A stretch of DNA of 64,000 nucleotides, taken from contig QANY01008782.1 of assembly GCA_003255025.1 (NCBI GenBank), forward strand, positions 934,659-998,658, given 5' to 3'. Below the pieces are notes generated by a model. It made no database searches and was not told the origin of the DNA. It saw nothing but the letters and a program-made list of their open reading frames with translations. This document shows positions 48,761-61,120 of the stretch, one piece after another; positions within the stretch are counted from its first letter, which is position 1; every line of letters begins with the position of its first letter. This DNA comes from Datisca glomerata (lineage: Eukaryota; Streptophyta; Magnoliopsida; Cucurbitales; Datiscaceae). Made by a program: the position numbers and the translations under genes.

Positions 48761-50897
48761 TTGAGTTCTTGATTTTGCATATTTAGTGATTAGATGTATG
48801 CATATGTGGATGTTGTGATACTAACATATATTTTTTTATTGTAGATTCAAAGCATGTTTGAATGTGTTTTATGAATGTATTTCAATCAATTGGCTTTGGG
48901 TGTTTATTTTCAATTTTAGAATTGATGTACGCCGAAATTGAAGCATAGGATTTCATGTAATTTGCAAAAATTTCTTTAAATTCCATGTAAATATGTCGTC
49001 GCAAGAAAAGTCACCTTTCGTTGCTGCCATTCGCCGCGCTTGCGGCTGCGCCCCGCCGTTGTCTGCTCTCCCACGCCGCTGCCTGTCATTGCCGCTCCCC
49101 GCTGTAGGTTTTCGAATTATGGTTCCGGTAATTTTAGGGTTTAGGAAATTTTGAGGTTTAGGAAATTTTGAGGTTTTAGAAACTTTTGGGTTTAGGAAAC
49201 CTTAGGGTTTTGTCCAATCTACTACCTAAAAAATATTTTTATTTAATTCTATATTTTCGCAACACTAATTAAGTAGAATTTATTTTATAATTTTTTTAAA
49301 AAATAAATCAATTGATTATTTTAATTGGTAATTTATTTATCGAAGTAAAATTATTGAAAAATTAAATTTTAATTGAAATTTGAATTTTAAAAATGGGACT
49401 CGACTTTTTTAAATAGTTACAAATTGGTGGGACTTTCTGAAGGAGAAGAAGAAGATTACAAACTCCATGAAGACTAGTATTTAAATTATTGTTATTTATT
49501 TATTATTCTTTTTATAAGTTGTAATTTGAAATGAGCCATATAGAGGTTAATTTTGAATGGTGATCTATTATTAATCTCGTATCATCATATAACATCTCAT
49601 ATAAAAATAGAAATATGCCAATATTAAAATGTCATATAGCATGTACATGCATCATTGTAGTTTAGTTTTATAATGGGTTATAATTTAAATCCAATGCGAA
49701 TTTTATAAAAGTTATAAATTTTAAATTACGATTTAAATTTTATAAAAGTTTATGATTTTCAAAACATGTTTTTTCAAATTTATAAAACGTTATAATTTTG
49801 AAAAATCTATTTTTCCAAAAACTATGTGGGAAGGTCATTTACGTTGAAACGTTTTCAATGTAAACTTGATTGTGGCACGAGGAATGGTTTAGAGCCGACC
49901 TAGCGGTCCTCTCTTCAGTGGGAGAAACTTAAGAATCGTGTCGTTTTGAGTCATTGAGTTGGTTAAGAAGCTAAAACTTATAAAGGAAGTGGTGAGGCAA
50001 GACCATTCCTAAACGGACAATTTGTTCATGAAAACTTTTTAAACATATGCGTTGGTTAAACACATAGACCGAAACACATTGAGCCTATTGTTGAATCGAC
50101 TCAAGAGGAAAAATATGCTTATGCTTCTTAGGTGCATTCTGATGAGATCGCCAAGTGTTACATCTTGGCTTTTGTTAGCAATGTGTTGCAACAAAAACAT
50201 CAGAACATGAAAACTGCCATTGATATGATGTTAAACACACTAAAATGTTCAGAGATCAGGGTCGTCAAGCCAAACATGTTATTGTGCAAAACTTCATGAA
50301 CTGCAGGATGAAACCTAGAATTCCCGTTAGAAAACATATAATGTTGATCATTAGTTATCTTAATGAGATTGAGATCATGAGTGCTGAGGTATATGACGAG
50401 ACACAAGTTGATATGATCCTTGAGACTTCGCATGACACTTATGAGAACTTCAAACTTAATTATTCGATGAATAAGTTGAGGTACTCACTTCCTGAGCTGA
50501 TGAAGGAACTACAAGCAACTGAGACCTTGTTTCTGAAGGACAAGAGGAATATTGGATAGACAAACTTTAATGAAAGCAAGTCTTCCACCTTTGGCGCAAA
50601 AAAGAAACACATGAGAGGTCTGAAGAAGGCTAAGAAGCAGAACTCGAAAACTATGAAAGGTAAGGGAATTGCAAAATTGGATAAGTCGAAAGACAAGTGT
50701 CATCATTGTGGAGCCGCTAGCCATTGGAAACGCAAGTGCCCAGACTATCTCTAGGAGTTGATTTAAAGGGGTTCAGGGAAATCAGAAAAGCTTGACGAGA
50801 GCGAGTTGAGCTTCCGTTGGAGAAATGTAGCACTAGTATCGGCCGTATTTGTTGGAACTATTAAAACATCATTCGATAACAGTTTTATGGTTTTACG
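48761..50897 (+). pseudogene. Copia leader and gag with CCHC knuckle; protease core missing
   Basis: 48761-49860 is an untranslated or decayed leader with no clear frame. Gag is readable from about 50245 (RQAKHVIVQNFMNCRMK..., HDTYENFKLNYSMNKL..., ELMKELQATETLF), then a Lys-rich stretch and the zinc knuckle CHHCGAASHWKRKC (50698-50739). After it the sequence goes to SFRWRNVALVSAVFVGT without the protease DTG/DSG segment, so ~60 residues are deleted. Stops are present at 50560 and 50754. Confidence 0.8.
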
Positions 50898-50914
50898 CAC
50901 TACTACAAAATGGG

Positions 50915-51195
50915 GCTTGTGAAAATCCGTCATTAAAACTCTTTAATGATGGGGATGCGACTGTCATCTATCAGGCTGTCAACTAAACTCATTTTACCAA
51001 AAATTGTCATCAAAAGGTGCCGCCAAAATATTTTTGATGACGGGTAATCCCCGTCATTAAACGTACCATAAAACACCTTTAATGACAGAGATTACCTGTT
51101 GTTATATGTGACCATTAACGATGGAGATTGTCCGTTATCATAGGTGCCGTAAAAACACCTTTAATGATGGGGAATCCCCGTCATTAAATGGTCAT
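50915..51195. repeat. Subterminal palindromic repeats of CACTA-1
   Basis: About five copies, spaced ~45-60 bp, of an imperfect palindrome of the type TTAATGATGGGGAATCCCCG followed by TCATTA, best seen at 51152-51187 and 51035-51060. Such subterminal repeats are typical transposase-binding arrays in CACTA elements. Confidence 0.8.
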
Positions 51196-52799
51196 TTAAA
51201 AAAACTATCATGGAAAGGCAAACACCTGCCTTTCTCCTCGAAAATCACCAAAAGATTTCTTGATGGCTTGAATTAAGACTTTGGAACATGGTGCATACTC
51301 AGGAAATGCAGTTATTTTTTCAATTATTGTGAATGAAACTGAATTTTTTCCTCATTCTTGATTAAGGGTGGTATAAAGTATTCAAAAGAATGAATGATTA
51401 ATTCCTTAGCTTTGAAACTACAGATGCAATATCCAAAGCATTTTGAAGAATTCTAACGGTTGTGATAGTTCCTCATTTTCATATAATACAATGCAAGTAC
51501 ATGACGTTTCCATAAATGTGTAATTTTATCATCTTTGTGTTGGTTCTCCATATCCAGTAAAGCATTTGTTTGGTCTGAATTTTCCTTTGTAATCACATTT
51601 TTTAACACACTTATTATGAATGACTCCATCATAACCTTTTTCCTCGTCGATCATTTTCAGAACCCCGCCTGCCTTGATCATCGTGTATTCACCCAGCACA
51701 TGTCCACAAAATTAAGGAATATTAAGACTAAAGAAACAAGCTGATATGGAAAAGGACAGTTAAACTACTTGTGATTTCAATCAAGAAGTGAAATAAGAAA
51801 CATTAGACATATACACGTAAGTATCAACCAAATCCAACGGCATCCCAACCTTAATTTGAATTTTGGAAATTATAAAGAAAGGAATTTATAGATAGGGTAA
51901 AGGGAATGAGAAAGAAAGGCAAGGAAATTAATAAATCCTAGGCTCCATCATATGCTTATTTCCTCTTTATGTTTTTGTTTAAACTAAATAAAAATGAAAT
52001 CCTCCACATGCATAATTCTCTCTCTTCCTCAAAAAGAAAACATTGATCTTGTTTATGTATTGTTGCCTAATTTTCATGGCTACAACACATATCATATCTT
52101 CATTTATCAATAATCACAATTTTATCTAATAATGAATCTTAGATAGGTTCTTTCTTTATAGAGGTACAACAAATTACTAAAGAATATCAAATTCAAAGCA
52201 ATAATTGAAAAATAATTCGAGTAACCAAAAATTGGGTAATGAACCCTAATTTTATCTGGTCTGCCCCAAACACTTTCAAATAGAACCCTAATTTTATCTG
52301 GTCTGCCCCAAATACTTTCACAAAGAAGCTTATTTGATAAGAGCTACATAATATGAAGCAAGTAATGAGGACAACGGGCACTATAAATGTTTTCGCAATC
52401 AAATTGTGGGTGCCTGATATGCAGCAGTTGGAAAATGAGAGCTATCCTTAAGAAGCCTTATGATATCCAAATAAGGCAGATCGGGTTTTACCTATGACCG
52501 ATAGAAAATAACATTAGTTCTAGAAGGTTCGAGGAAATATTTTTATAGACCAACAAAGTAATATCAACCAAAAGGATATCAACTCATTCTGCTCCATCTT
52601 CACGAACCTCAATCAAGGCTTCTCTATAGTTTCTAGGTTCATCTGATAACTTTTGTTTAGCAAACCAAGTAAGTAAGAGAAAAATGATAAGTCTTAAAGC
52701 AGATTAATTGAATCAACAAAAGTCAGAAATAGATATATGTTTTCTTGTTTTCAAAACTTGGATTTGAGTCTAGTGCTTCTCAAAATGGACCATATAATA

Positions 52800-54560
52800 T
52801 GAAACACTTACAAACAGTTTTGGCGCACTAAGAACCTGATTGCGGAGTCAATCTCACCCCACTTAGGAAGGCAAGTAATCATGCATGAAGCGACAATCAT
52901 TCTCTCGTAAATCCAGCATTTTCTACCTCACAAACTCAAGCAAAGCACAAACATGAATGTTTCTGGCGTCGTTATATACATACTTAATACTATTCACATT
53001 GGTGCTAGTCATCATATCATAACGATGCCTTTGAAAATTAGCACTAGCCCATTTTTTTACTCCTATATTTTCCAAATAAGTGCAAATAGATAGTGATAAG
53101 GACTATAAACATCTTAATGCTCGTCAAGCTCTTCAACACAAAATGCCTTTATGCAAGAGTAGAAATTCGAATCAACTGTACACTTTTTGAAAATCATCTT
53201 ATAAGTGAAACATGCATATACCATGATTTGCATATGAAAATAATTTTCCTAAGGCCTTTTCAATACTACAGTTTCTGTAAGATACAATTACCAATTCCTC
53301 TCAAAATCCAATAAGGTCACTTAACCTCATTAAAAACCACTCACATGGCTTACATTTTCAGTGTCTACTACACCAAACACAATTGGAACAATCTGGTTAT
53401 TTCAATCCATCATAGACGCATTAAGGAACTTACCAAAATATTTGTTCTTCAAATACATACCATCGACAACAAAACTAGGCCTACAATGTATGTTGCCATT
53501 AATTGAAGTGCCAAAGACATGAAAATGTATTTAAAAAGACCATAACCATCCATCTCGATATGTGTCATAGTTCCAATAAAATATATACTAAATACCACGT
53601 AACATAATTTATAACAATCAATAACAAAAATGAACAAACTACATAGAATTCAAATTTATACCTGGATATGACTCGTCCATAACAAATAATTAAGCATGTG
53701 TAATAACATATGACTCCTCAAGAGAACATGAATCATGTCCAACTGTCTACTTTGAGCTCTTAACGCCTTGTTATAATATCACGAGAAGTAGTATGACCTC
53801 TAACATAATTCCTACAGTTCTTCTTCACAATATCACTAGTAATAAAAATAATGGCTTGACGATGACCTACTTTGAATAATATCTAAAGGGCATGTATGCA
53901 CTCTATAATACCTTAGTACCATCCGTAATTCATTGTGTCTATAATGAGAGGAATGCATTGACGACTTACAATTTTCTCTCAGGAAAACAACCATCAAGCT
54001 CTTTCGATTAGATCTCTAGTTTTAAACAAAATAATATGTAAAGCTTTCTTTAACTGATCTTCACAAGCGTACACCACCTTATAACATATATCATAAGAGT
54101 TGGGTAAACTTTTTATATCAATTTCCTCAACAAAAAAATGATTATATTGGTTCCACATCCAACATCATAATTGAAGAAGTACCAGATTCAGTTGTAAAAT
54201 TTGCTTCATTATCTACAACAACAACTCTGAAATTACTACAACCATTTGAAGAAATAATCGAAGGAAGAGAAACATTTTTATGCTTAAAGAAAAAATCACT
54301 CAACATTCGCATCAAGCTTTATGCGTAATACATTACCACAATCACCTCCAAAATAACTCTGGCCATCAAGTTATATAATTCAACATCCATACCAAGCTCA
54401 AAACCAATTCACTCCCGTGAAGAGTTAAATGATAAATCTCATCAAATATCAACTGCGACTTATAGTCGACGTAGTGTTTTGAGTCATCCCATTTACCATC
54501 ATAAAAAAACTATTTAGGTACCCTTCCCATATTGAAAACATATTAAAAAATTAATTAAAA
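52800..54560 (-). pseudogene. MULE transposase remnant
   Basis: Minus-strand blocks in order. An N-terminal FFYDGKWDDSKHYVDYKS lies at 54520-54460. The transposase core follows at 53500-53350: SINGNIHCRPSFVVDGMYLK, then NKYFGKFLNASMMD and NNQIVPIVFGVVDTEN. The HCRP...VVDG and NNQ-x(2)-P-x(2)-FG-x-VD-x-EN pattern is that of MULE transposases (PF10551). A C-terminal KWASANFQRHRYDMMTSTNV block, then LLEFVR, lies at 53060-52930. Multiple stops are present. Terminal inverted repeats were not identified. Confidence 0.83.
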
Positions 54561-54615
54561 AACAAAACAAATGATAATGTTAAAAGATAATAATATAAAA
54601 CTAATATAGTATAAT

Positions 54616-55924
54616 TGTTGGTCGTTGCGGCGCGTGCGCGGCAGAAGCGTGGAGGCGCGTGACCTTTTAAAAAATTAAAATTTTAATAAAAATGAGTCTT
54701 TTAATAAAACAAAACTTGCACAACGCCACGATAACCAAATAAAAACTTTTATTGGAAACTCTTTTTCAATCAGGCAGGATCCATTATATATTTATAAGTT
54801 AAATTTACAACATACAAGGTTATGAATCATATACCTCTTATAGTCTTTATCAAGTGTCCTTACAACAATCGATCGATCCTCCATTCCCACTAAATCGTTT
54901 CAACGATTAGTAGACTCCGAGATCCACACCAAGATCTTGAAAGTCAATCCTCAACGCACTAGGACGTGTATGGGCATGTAGAATATTTACAAGACACTTT
55001 TTCTGTCTCTAAATGTTCTCAACACATGAGATCTAGAGATTTACTGAGAATGACTTTAGTGAGACGACTCTCTAAAAGAACGTGATGATTATTTTTTTTG
55101 AGATTTGATTAACGTTTAATCACAGAAGAAAATCTCTTTGACATCAATCATGTTCTCAATTGAACTCTTGATTGATGAACTGATGATTTGATCAACTGAT
55201 TCTCTCCTCTTCTTTCAACCACTCAGGCCATTAGAATAATATTTGTATATATTCTAGATAACGACGTATAAATTTTTTAGGGATAAACTCAAATAATATT
55301 TAATTTTAAATTATCAATTGCAGTGCCACATGGCACTGCAGTGTGCGGTGAGCCAACACAGTCCCTACCCATTCACATCACTGAATCTCCACAACAAAAG
55401 TCACTAGCCTAATTAACAAACATACCTTAACAAGTGAATCAAAAGATCCAATAGACATGCATAGGATTTCATGACTACTCATGATTCAGACTGATCTACA
55501 TATGATCATCGAATTGATGTGTATTAAATCTTTATGATAAACGGCACGTTAATAAAGATATTAATTCATATCGGTCATGTCATATATAATCTTATCATAT
55601 AAATTATATTCACTAAGATGTCTATCCACATCAATGATCCGGATCTAGATCACACACATTCATAATGCTTAATGAACCGTACTAACAACCATTCATTAAA
55701 GATTTCATGCTTTAATATGTTGCTAACAATTTTGTTCATTATCTATGATCTTAATCCTCTCGTACTAATACAAGATCATAGTCTCATTAATAAATATGGA
55801 ATTTTCATATATTTATATAAATTATTCAACAATAATTTAAAAGAATAATTATAAAAAATGTAATCCTTTTTGAATTTCATGTCAAAATGCCAATACACAT
55901 ACTTTAAGGTCATAACCCCCAACA
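54616..55924 (-). repeat. Solo LTR C (copia type), 1.3 kb
   Basis: On the minus strand it starts TGTTGGGGGTTATGACC (55924) and ends GCAACGACCAACA (54616). No internal element sequence is attached on either side. Flanks ATAAT and GTAAC do not give a clear 5-bp duplication. It lies just upstream of the MULE transposase start. Confidence 0.75.
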
Positions 55925-56477
55925 GTAACTACATTACACAAGTTAAAAAAATTAAAAATTTATTAATGGTGAAAAACAGAGAATTAAGAAGAATATACTA
56001 AAAGCCATAAAAGTATTCGAGAATTCAAAGTTAAAACCAACATATAGAATCGACTAAAACATATCAACATTCCTAATTCAGAATCATGCATAAGACATAA
56101 CAAAAAAATTGAATGTTGAAGAAGAAAAATAGAGCATTAAGATATGTTCTTCAATTTCAATCAAATACTACATAATTGTGATTTACTACTCATAAAATGA
56201 GTTTATCAACAAAACACTACGATCGATGGATGGACTCGAGCAAATAAAATAAGAATACCATCAATGTCGAACACGATATAAGATCTACAAGAGCTCTCGA
56301 AAAATAAATTAGAGAACAAAAGCATAATTAGATTTAGAATAGCGAATAAGATAACAACGAACCCAATGAAAATCTAAAGAAATTTCCAAATATGACAATA
56401 AACAGGCAATTAGTCAATCGACTCAATTCCAAAAGCCCGAGCAAGAATAGAACTAGATAAATAAGCTGACCAGGCCC

Positions 56478-56546
56478 GAGGGGAAGAACCCTACCGATTG
56501 AACTTATTCTGCATATGCTTATCTTCATCGAGTCAAAACACACACA

Positions 56547-56577
<31 letters not shown>

Positions 56578-56780
56578 GCACACACATACAGAGAGAAAGA
56601 GAGAGGAAAGAAGAGGCGAGAGAGAGAGAGAGAGAGAGAGATGAGAAGAGACACGAGAGAAAACCCTATGTTCTCTGACTCGATCGCCACTTTCTCTAAC
56701 CAGGGCTAAGGGGAAGAACCCGATGGATTGAACTTATTCTGCATCTGCTTCTCTTCATTGAGTCGAAACACAAAGAGAGG
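56478..56780. repeat. ~230-bp tandem duplication interrupted by CACTA-2
   Basis: The unit runs from GGGGAAGAACCC, ATTGAACTTATTCTGCAT, an AC/GA-rich stretch and GAAGAGGCGAGAGAG to GTTCTCTGACTCGATC. Copy 1 is 56478-56704. Copy 2 starts at 56709, breaks at CACTA-2 (56781) and resumes at 62269-62342. Copy 1 has expanded (CA)n and (GA)n runs (56536-56640). Confidence 0.85.
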
Positions 56781-56794
56781 CACTACTACAATTT

Positions 56795-57090
56795 TGGCCT
56801 TAGATGATGGTTAAAGCCCATCATTATAATCCTATAATGATGGTTGATCACCTGTTATCTATCGGACTGTCATTTTTACTCTTTTTCAACAAAAACCGTC
56901 ATAATAGGGTGCCGCAAAAACCAATTAGATGACGAGGAATACCCATCATCATAGGTTCTGCCAAAAGCTATTAGATGACAGATCCCTGTCATCATAGATG
57001 CCTCCAAAAGCTATTAGATGACGGGAAATCTCTGTCATCATTGGTACAGCCAAAAGCATTTAGATGACGGGGAATCCCCATCATGTAATG
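56795..57090. repeat. Subterminal palindromic repeats of CACTA-2
   Basis: About six copies of TTAGATGACGGGGAATCCCC followed by ATCAT-type palindromes at ~45-50 bp spacing, each separated by a GCCAAAAGC-like spacer. They are homologous to the array in CACTA-1 but use GATGAC where CACTA-1 uses AATGAT. Confidence 0.85.
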
Positions 57091-57215
57091 TCCAAAATAT
57101 TTTTAAAAAAATTGTCATGGAAAGGGAAAAAATGTCTTTCCATGACAGTTATTTTTATTTAATTACCTTCATATATATATATATATATATATATTAATGT
57201 CAAAATAACTTTTAA

Positions 57216-57308
57216 TCAACATCTATAACAAGCTTTTTTTTTATAAAAGTTCAACACCTATAACAAGCTTATCTTATTCCATTTTTTGTAAGCTTATCTT
57301 ATTCCATT
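57216..57308. repeat. Two adjacent micro-insertions with 19-20 bp flanking repeats
   Basis: TCAACAYCTATAACAAGCTT at 57216-57235 and 57251-57270 brackets 15 bp of T-rich sequence (minus strand ACTTTTATAAAAAAA). Overlapping it, AAGCTTATCTTATTCCATT at 57265-57283 and 57290-57308 brackets TTTTGT. Confidence 0.7.
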
Positions 57309-57656
57309 GCAGATAACTAAGACCTTCCATTGTCTTCATAACATGATAGTTGTTGAAAATGATGACAACTAAATAAAAACATAAAACTTGTCTAATTCTC
57401 AATGAACATAAACACAACTAAAAATTGGCGAACTACAGTTTGCTGTATGCAACTTATTACCACATATTGCGATATCAATATACGTATGACAAACACAGAA
57501 AAATATATGGCATGCTTTTTGTTGACAAGATCCAAGAAACTAAATCATTCGCAACTGCAAAGTACAAGATAATAAACTTCAGATCACCAGCATACTGAAT
57601 TCTAAAGACGTTTGACAGGCACAAGGGGAAATTTTGCAATTAGCTAAGGAACTTAC

Positions 57657-58470
57657 AGCTGCAAGTGAAACAAAGGTTTGATGGTCTTCAAAAACAACCT
57701 TAAGTGATGAGAAGTTGATTTTAGGCAATTGGAGTTTTAACACCTCATATGTTTTCCTATTTTCTAGCTACATCATCCAATTGAAAAAAATTATGATTAT
57801 TAAATACAAGGATGGAGTGAGGACTCCATATCAAAAGATGGCCAGAGAGAGAGAGATTTAGGCAAGAACTGTGGGACATATTTTCAAAAATAAATTCCTC
57901 CACCAGATAACCAAATCATAAAGAAAGTAATAACATTCTAAGGAAATTCCAAATCTTACCTAAAGAGATAGTATAGTTACAAATGATGTTAAATAAATTG
58001 TTATGAATTATGCCGGAATGCAGTGTATTGAATATAAGCTTTAGAAACATTGTACGAGGAAAACATCAGAACCATGGTACCTGAACAATTTGAAGAAAGT
58101 CCGTTAGGAATAATTCCTGTGTAGCCTTTGACTGATGACTACATGCAAGAACTTCCAACATATGTTTGAGAGCAGTATCATAGATCTCAAGAGAAGTATA
58201 CCACCCACATTAAAAAAGATATTACGATAATCTTCTTCAACATAGTTGCTTAATAGTTGCTACGAGAAACTTTTTCCTTCAATAAAAAAGTTGCTAAGAG
58301 AAACTTATGCAAACTACTACTGCCCAAAATCCTAAAAACTCACTGTCTAATATGGAAATAGACATGGTCTTTGATATGGCTCCATGTTGTTCCCTTGAAA
58401 ATAGAAATAATATTTCTATAGGCACGATAAGATGCTTGCTCAAGCATGACTGCTGAGTAAGAATGGTCTT
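57657..58470 (-). pseudogene. TRAPPC8: Captured fragment of a TRAPPC8/TRS85 gene
   Basis: Three minus-strand exons with intervening introns kept. About 58452-58342 reads VMLEQASYRAYRNIISIFKG then TTWSHIKDHVYFHI. About 58207-58082 reads WYTSLEIYDTALKHMLEVLA then CSHQSKATQELFLTDFLQIV. About 57774-57657 reads KTYEVLKLQLPKINFSSLKV then VFEDHQTF and a GTAAGT donor. This is the order found in plant TRAPP complex subunit 8, a tether in secretory traffic and autophagy. Only a middle portion is present and no start or stop belongs to it. It was probably copied from a host locus elsewhere. Identity is from recall of the family. Confidence 0.82.
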
Positions 58471-58504
58471 AAACATAAACAAGAACAAGTACATATATTT
58501 TAGA

Positions 58505-59100
58505 AGAACTCATTTTTTATAAGAAACTAAAACTTCCATTAAAGATAAACAAATACAAAAATAGGAGGAAAAGGCAACCTCCGAACACCAAAAGGACTAA
58601 AAATGAACTTTAATCTTTACAAGCAGCCAACCAATAAGAATTAATTGAAAACAGTGGTAAATTCTTGAACTCTTTGGTATCCTATCATTCAAAAAATGAA
58701 TCATATCCAATATGAACTCCAAATCCTCGATAGATTCCTAAAATTTCCTCATGTTCCGCTCAGAACAAAGACACCACAAAATAGCAGTTACACCATTGCA
58801 CCAAAATATCATGATCTTTTCGTAAAGCTTCAAAAGAAAACCCAACTCAAATGAAGCTTCGACCTCAACCGATCCCATAAAGAAGAAACAAAAGGGTGAT
58901 GGATGAAAAGATGATACATATTTTCACTACTCTTCACATACATTATGCATAAAGAGGGAGATAAAGCCATGTTCTTGCGCCATTTTTTTAACCAAGTCAA
59001 GGGTATTTACGTTATGATGGCCTAAGCACTAGCAAAAGTAGTGAACTTTCCTTAAAGATGGCTCTTTGCATTAGACCCGACTATTGAGACCAACTTTTGT
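58505..59100 (-). mobile_element. LINE 3' end inserted between captured gene fragments
   Basis: Minus-strand reading gives the end of a plant LINE ORF2: MYHLFIHHPFVSSLWDRL followed by ILWCLCSERNMR-like residues (59000-58730), the usual zf-RVT and C-terminal pattern, then a non-coding tail. Stops and shifts are present. The upstream part of the LINE is missing. Confidence 0.75.
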
Positions 59101-59214
59101 AACAATTGGACTCCTTTTTTTATTTCATAGATGTACAGTCCTAAAGGGTTCATCCAAACACATGCCATAGTTAATTAGAAAAGCCAAATATTTAGGAAGC
59201 AGTTCCCAAACACA

Positions 59215-61120
59215 TGCCTTTTCTTTTGCAGCAGATTTTGCTTCTTCAAGGTCGTGCTCAATCTTCTTTACTAATCACCAAGCTCGATAGTACCAAAGGG
59301 AAAATAAAGAAAAGTAATAGAATAGAAACATTCAAAGTTTAAGCCAAGAGACGACAATGATTTAGATACATGGTTAACATTTATGAGAGAGAAAAACTAA
59401 CCTTATGATGCTCATTTTGCATTCTTCCTTGAAATAGTGAAAGATCATATAATTTAAGCTCTAACTATTTCTTCAGGTCCATATAATTTTTCTGAAGAGG
59501 CATGAACTAGCAAAAAAAGAAATAAATTTATTCTTATTAAAAGATTTAAGGCACGAGTATTCGGCAACAATTAGATTTGGACAAATTTGTTGTGGAAAAT
59601 GAAGAAGCATTTCATGATAAAATACTAGTATTTTATTTGCATTCATCATCAACACTTAAAGTGTTCTCAATTTTTGAGTTGGAAATTACAATCATATGAG
59701 ATTCTTGATAAAGGCCCTTACACTCAATGTTATAAATAAAGACAGTCGCAAACAAGTAAAATACATACCTCAACACATTCTAGCTATATCTAAAATGTAC
59801 CACTACGAAGAATAATGATACGTCTTTCCTTCTAATTCTTTGGAGAAAATAAAATCAAGGTCTACCTTTGCTTTGATTTCAGATAATATCTTCTGATGTA
59901 TGGTTAGTTTTACTTCAGCCCCAGCCAGATCATGAAGTTGCCTCAACAGATCACCACCACCCCTATGAAGCCTGATTTTCATATAAAGCTAAGTAGCTAA
60001 CCAGCATTCAAGCTCAACTTATAACACGATAATGATATTAGCTCTATCCACTCAGTGGAGCACGCTAGCTTTTTCAAGGTAAACAACAACCAATATCGTT
60101 GGGATAATGGATCACATAAATCAAGTAAGTTAATCTTTGAGAGCGGAGCCATCAACTTATATATTCACAGTAACAATATAACATATAAATTCAACTTAGA
60201 AGATATAAAAGTAATGATGTATACTTGCGACTTCTACCAGTTAGAAGGCCGCTTGGCTGAAATATATCACCTTCAAGGGTGACACTTGGAGTACGAAGAA
60301 CCTTATTAAAAGTAACCTATAAAATGCAAAAGAAACAAGATATATCAATAAATCATATATGGTAAGGAGAGAAATATATCATAAACTATCACTTGAGTTA
60401 CATGGATCAAGAAGAAGCATCACATACTTACTGTGTTACTTTTTGGGTTTTACTGCAACCCAAATGATTTAATTCATGAAATCTCTAGAAAACATGAGAT
60501 AAATCATAAAGGCAAGCATATTATCACCTAAAAATGGAATTCCTAATGCTTACATGTTATAATGACTTCCAAAAGGGTCATGGTACAACATAATTTATGT
60601 CAGCCAAGTTAAAATGAATCTAACATTTAATTGTTCACGCCAATTGATAACTGAGTTCAAGGCTGCCAACCAGCTGACTTGAGAGAGCACTAGTTAAAGT
60701 TCTCCAACTTATACCAAAATTCTTCTAATTTTTTTAAGTTAAAACTATAAACTAATCCATAACAATCTAATATGGAACATGTAGACAATCAGTTTTGGAA
60801 TATATACATGTTGAGGCCATAGAGACAGATTGAAATGTCAAGTCCTAAACCCATCAAGTATCCACATGCATTCCATCTTAAAAATGTACTTAAAGAAACC
60901 TAAATCCTAAATTAGACCATCAAGACTAATCTTGTATGTATCAGAATGCTGCTACATATGTAAACATAGAATGGAAACAAACATCAGAACATCCTATCGT
61001 TAAATTAAAACTCACCACAAAGAATTGAACTAATTATTACTCTAACTTAGAAAATAAACAACATACCTATTTTGCAGCATCAATATTTTTACAAATACAT
61101 ATTCCATTATAGTCTGTCAT
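59215..61120 (-). pseudogene. SMC2: Captured fragment of an SMC2 (condensin) gene
   Basis: Exon-like blocks in gene order on the minus strand with introns between. About 61115-61065: MEYVF...VCKNIDAAK. 60320-60230: RTPSVTLEGDIFQPSGLLTG. 59985-59870: RGGGDLLRQLHDLAGAEVKL, then HQKILSEIKAKV. 59500-59400: MPLQKNYMDLKK, LELKLYDLSLFQGR, NEHHKL. 59285-59215: VKKIEHDLEEAKSAAKEKAC. These match the SMC hinge C-terminal edge and the start of the second coiled coil of SMC2. Full SMC2 is ~1170 residues and only ~150 are here. Frameshifts (for example in YVF/VCKN) and missing bases show decay. Confidence 0.85.

Noticed and set aside
49120..49215. Degenerate TTTAGG-like repeats resembling interstitial telomere sequence
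   Set aside because: Units are irregular (TTTAGGAAATTTTGAGG) and too few. They fit a slippage product in the copia leader better.
51220..51760. Minus-strand protein-like stretches in CACTA-1 that might be a further captured gene
   Set aside because: Frames are short and broken and I could match them to no family, so no call was made.
56334..56690. 118-residue minus-strand frame with Ser/Leu and Cys/Val runs
   Set aside because: It is a translation of (CA)n and (GA)n microsatellites in a duplicated CACTA segment.
60055..60282. 75-residue plus-strand frame in CACTA-2
   Set aside because: It is antisense to the captured SMC2 exon at 60230-60320 and has no domain of its own.
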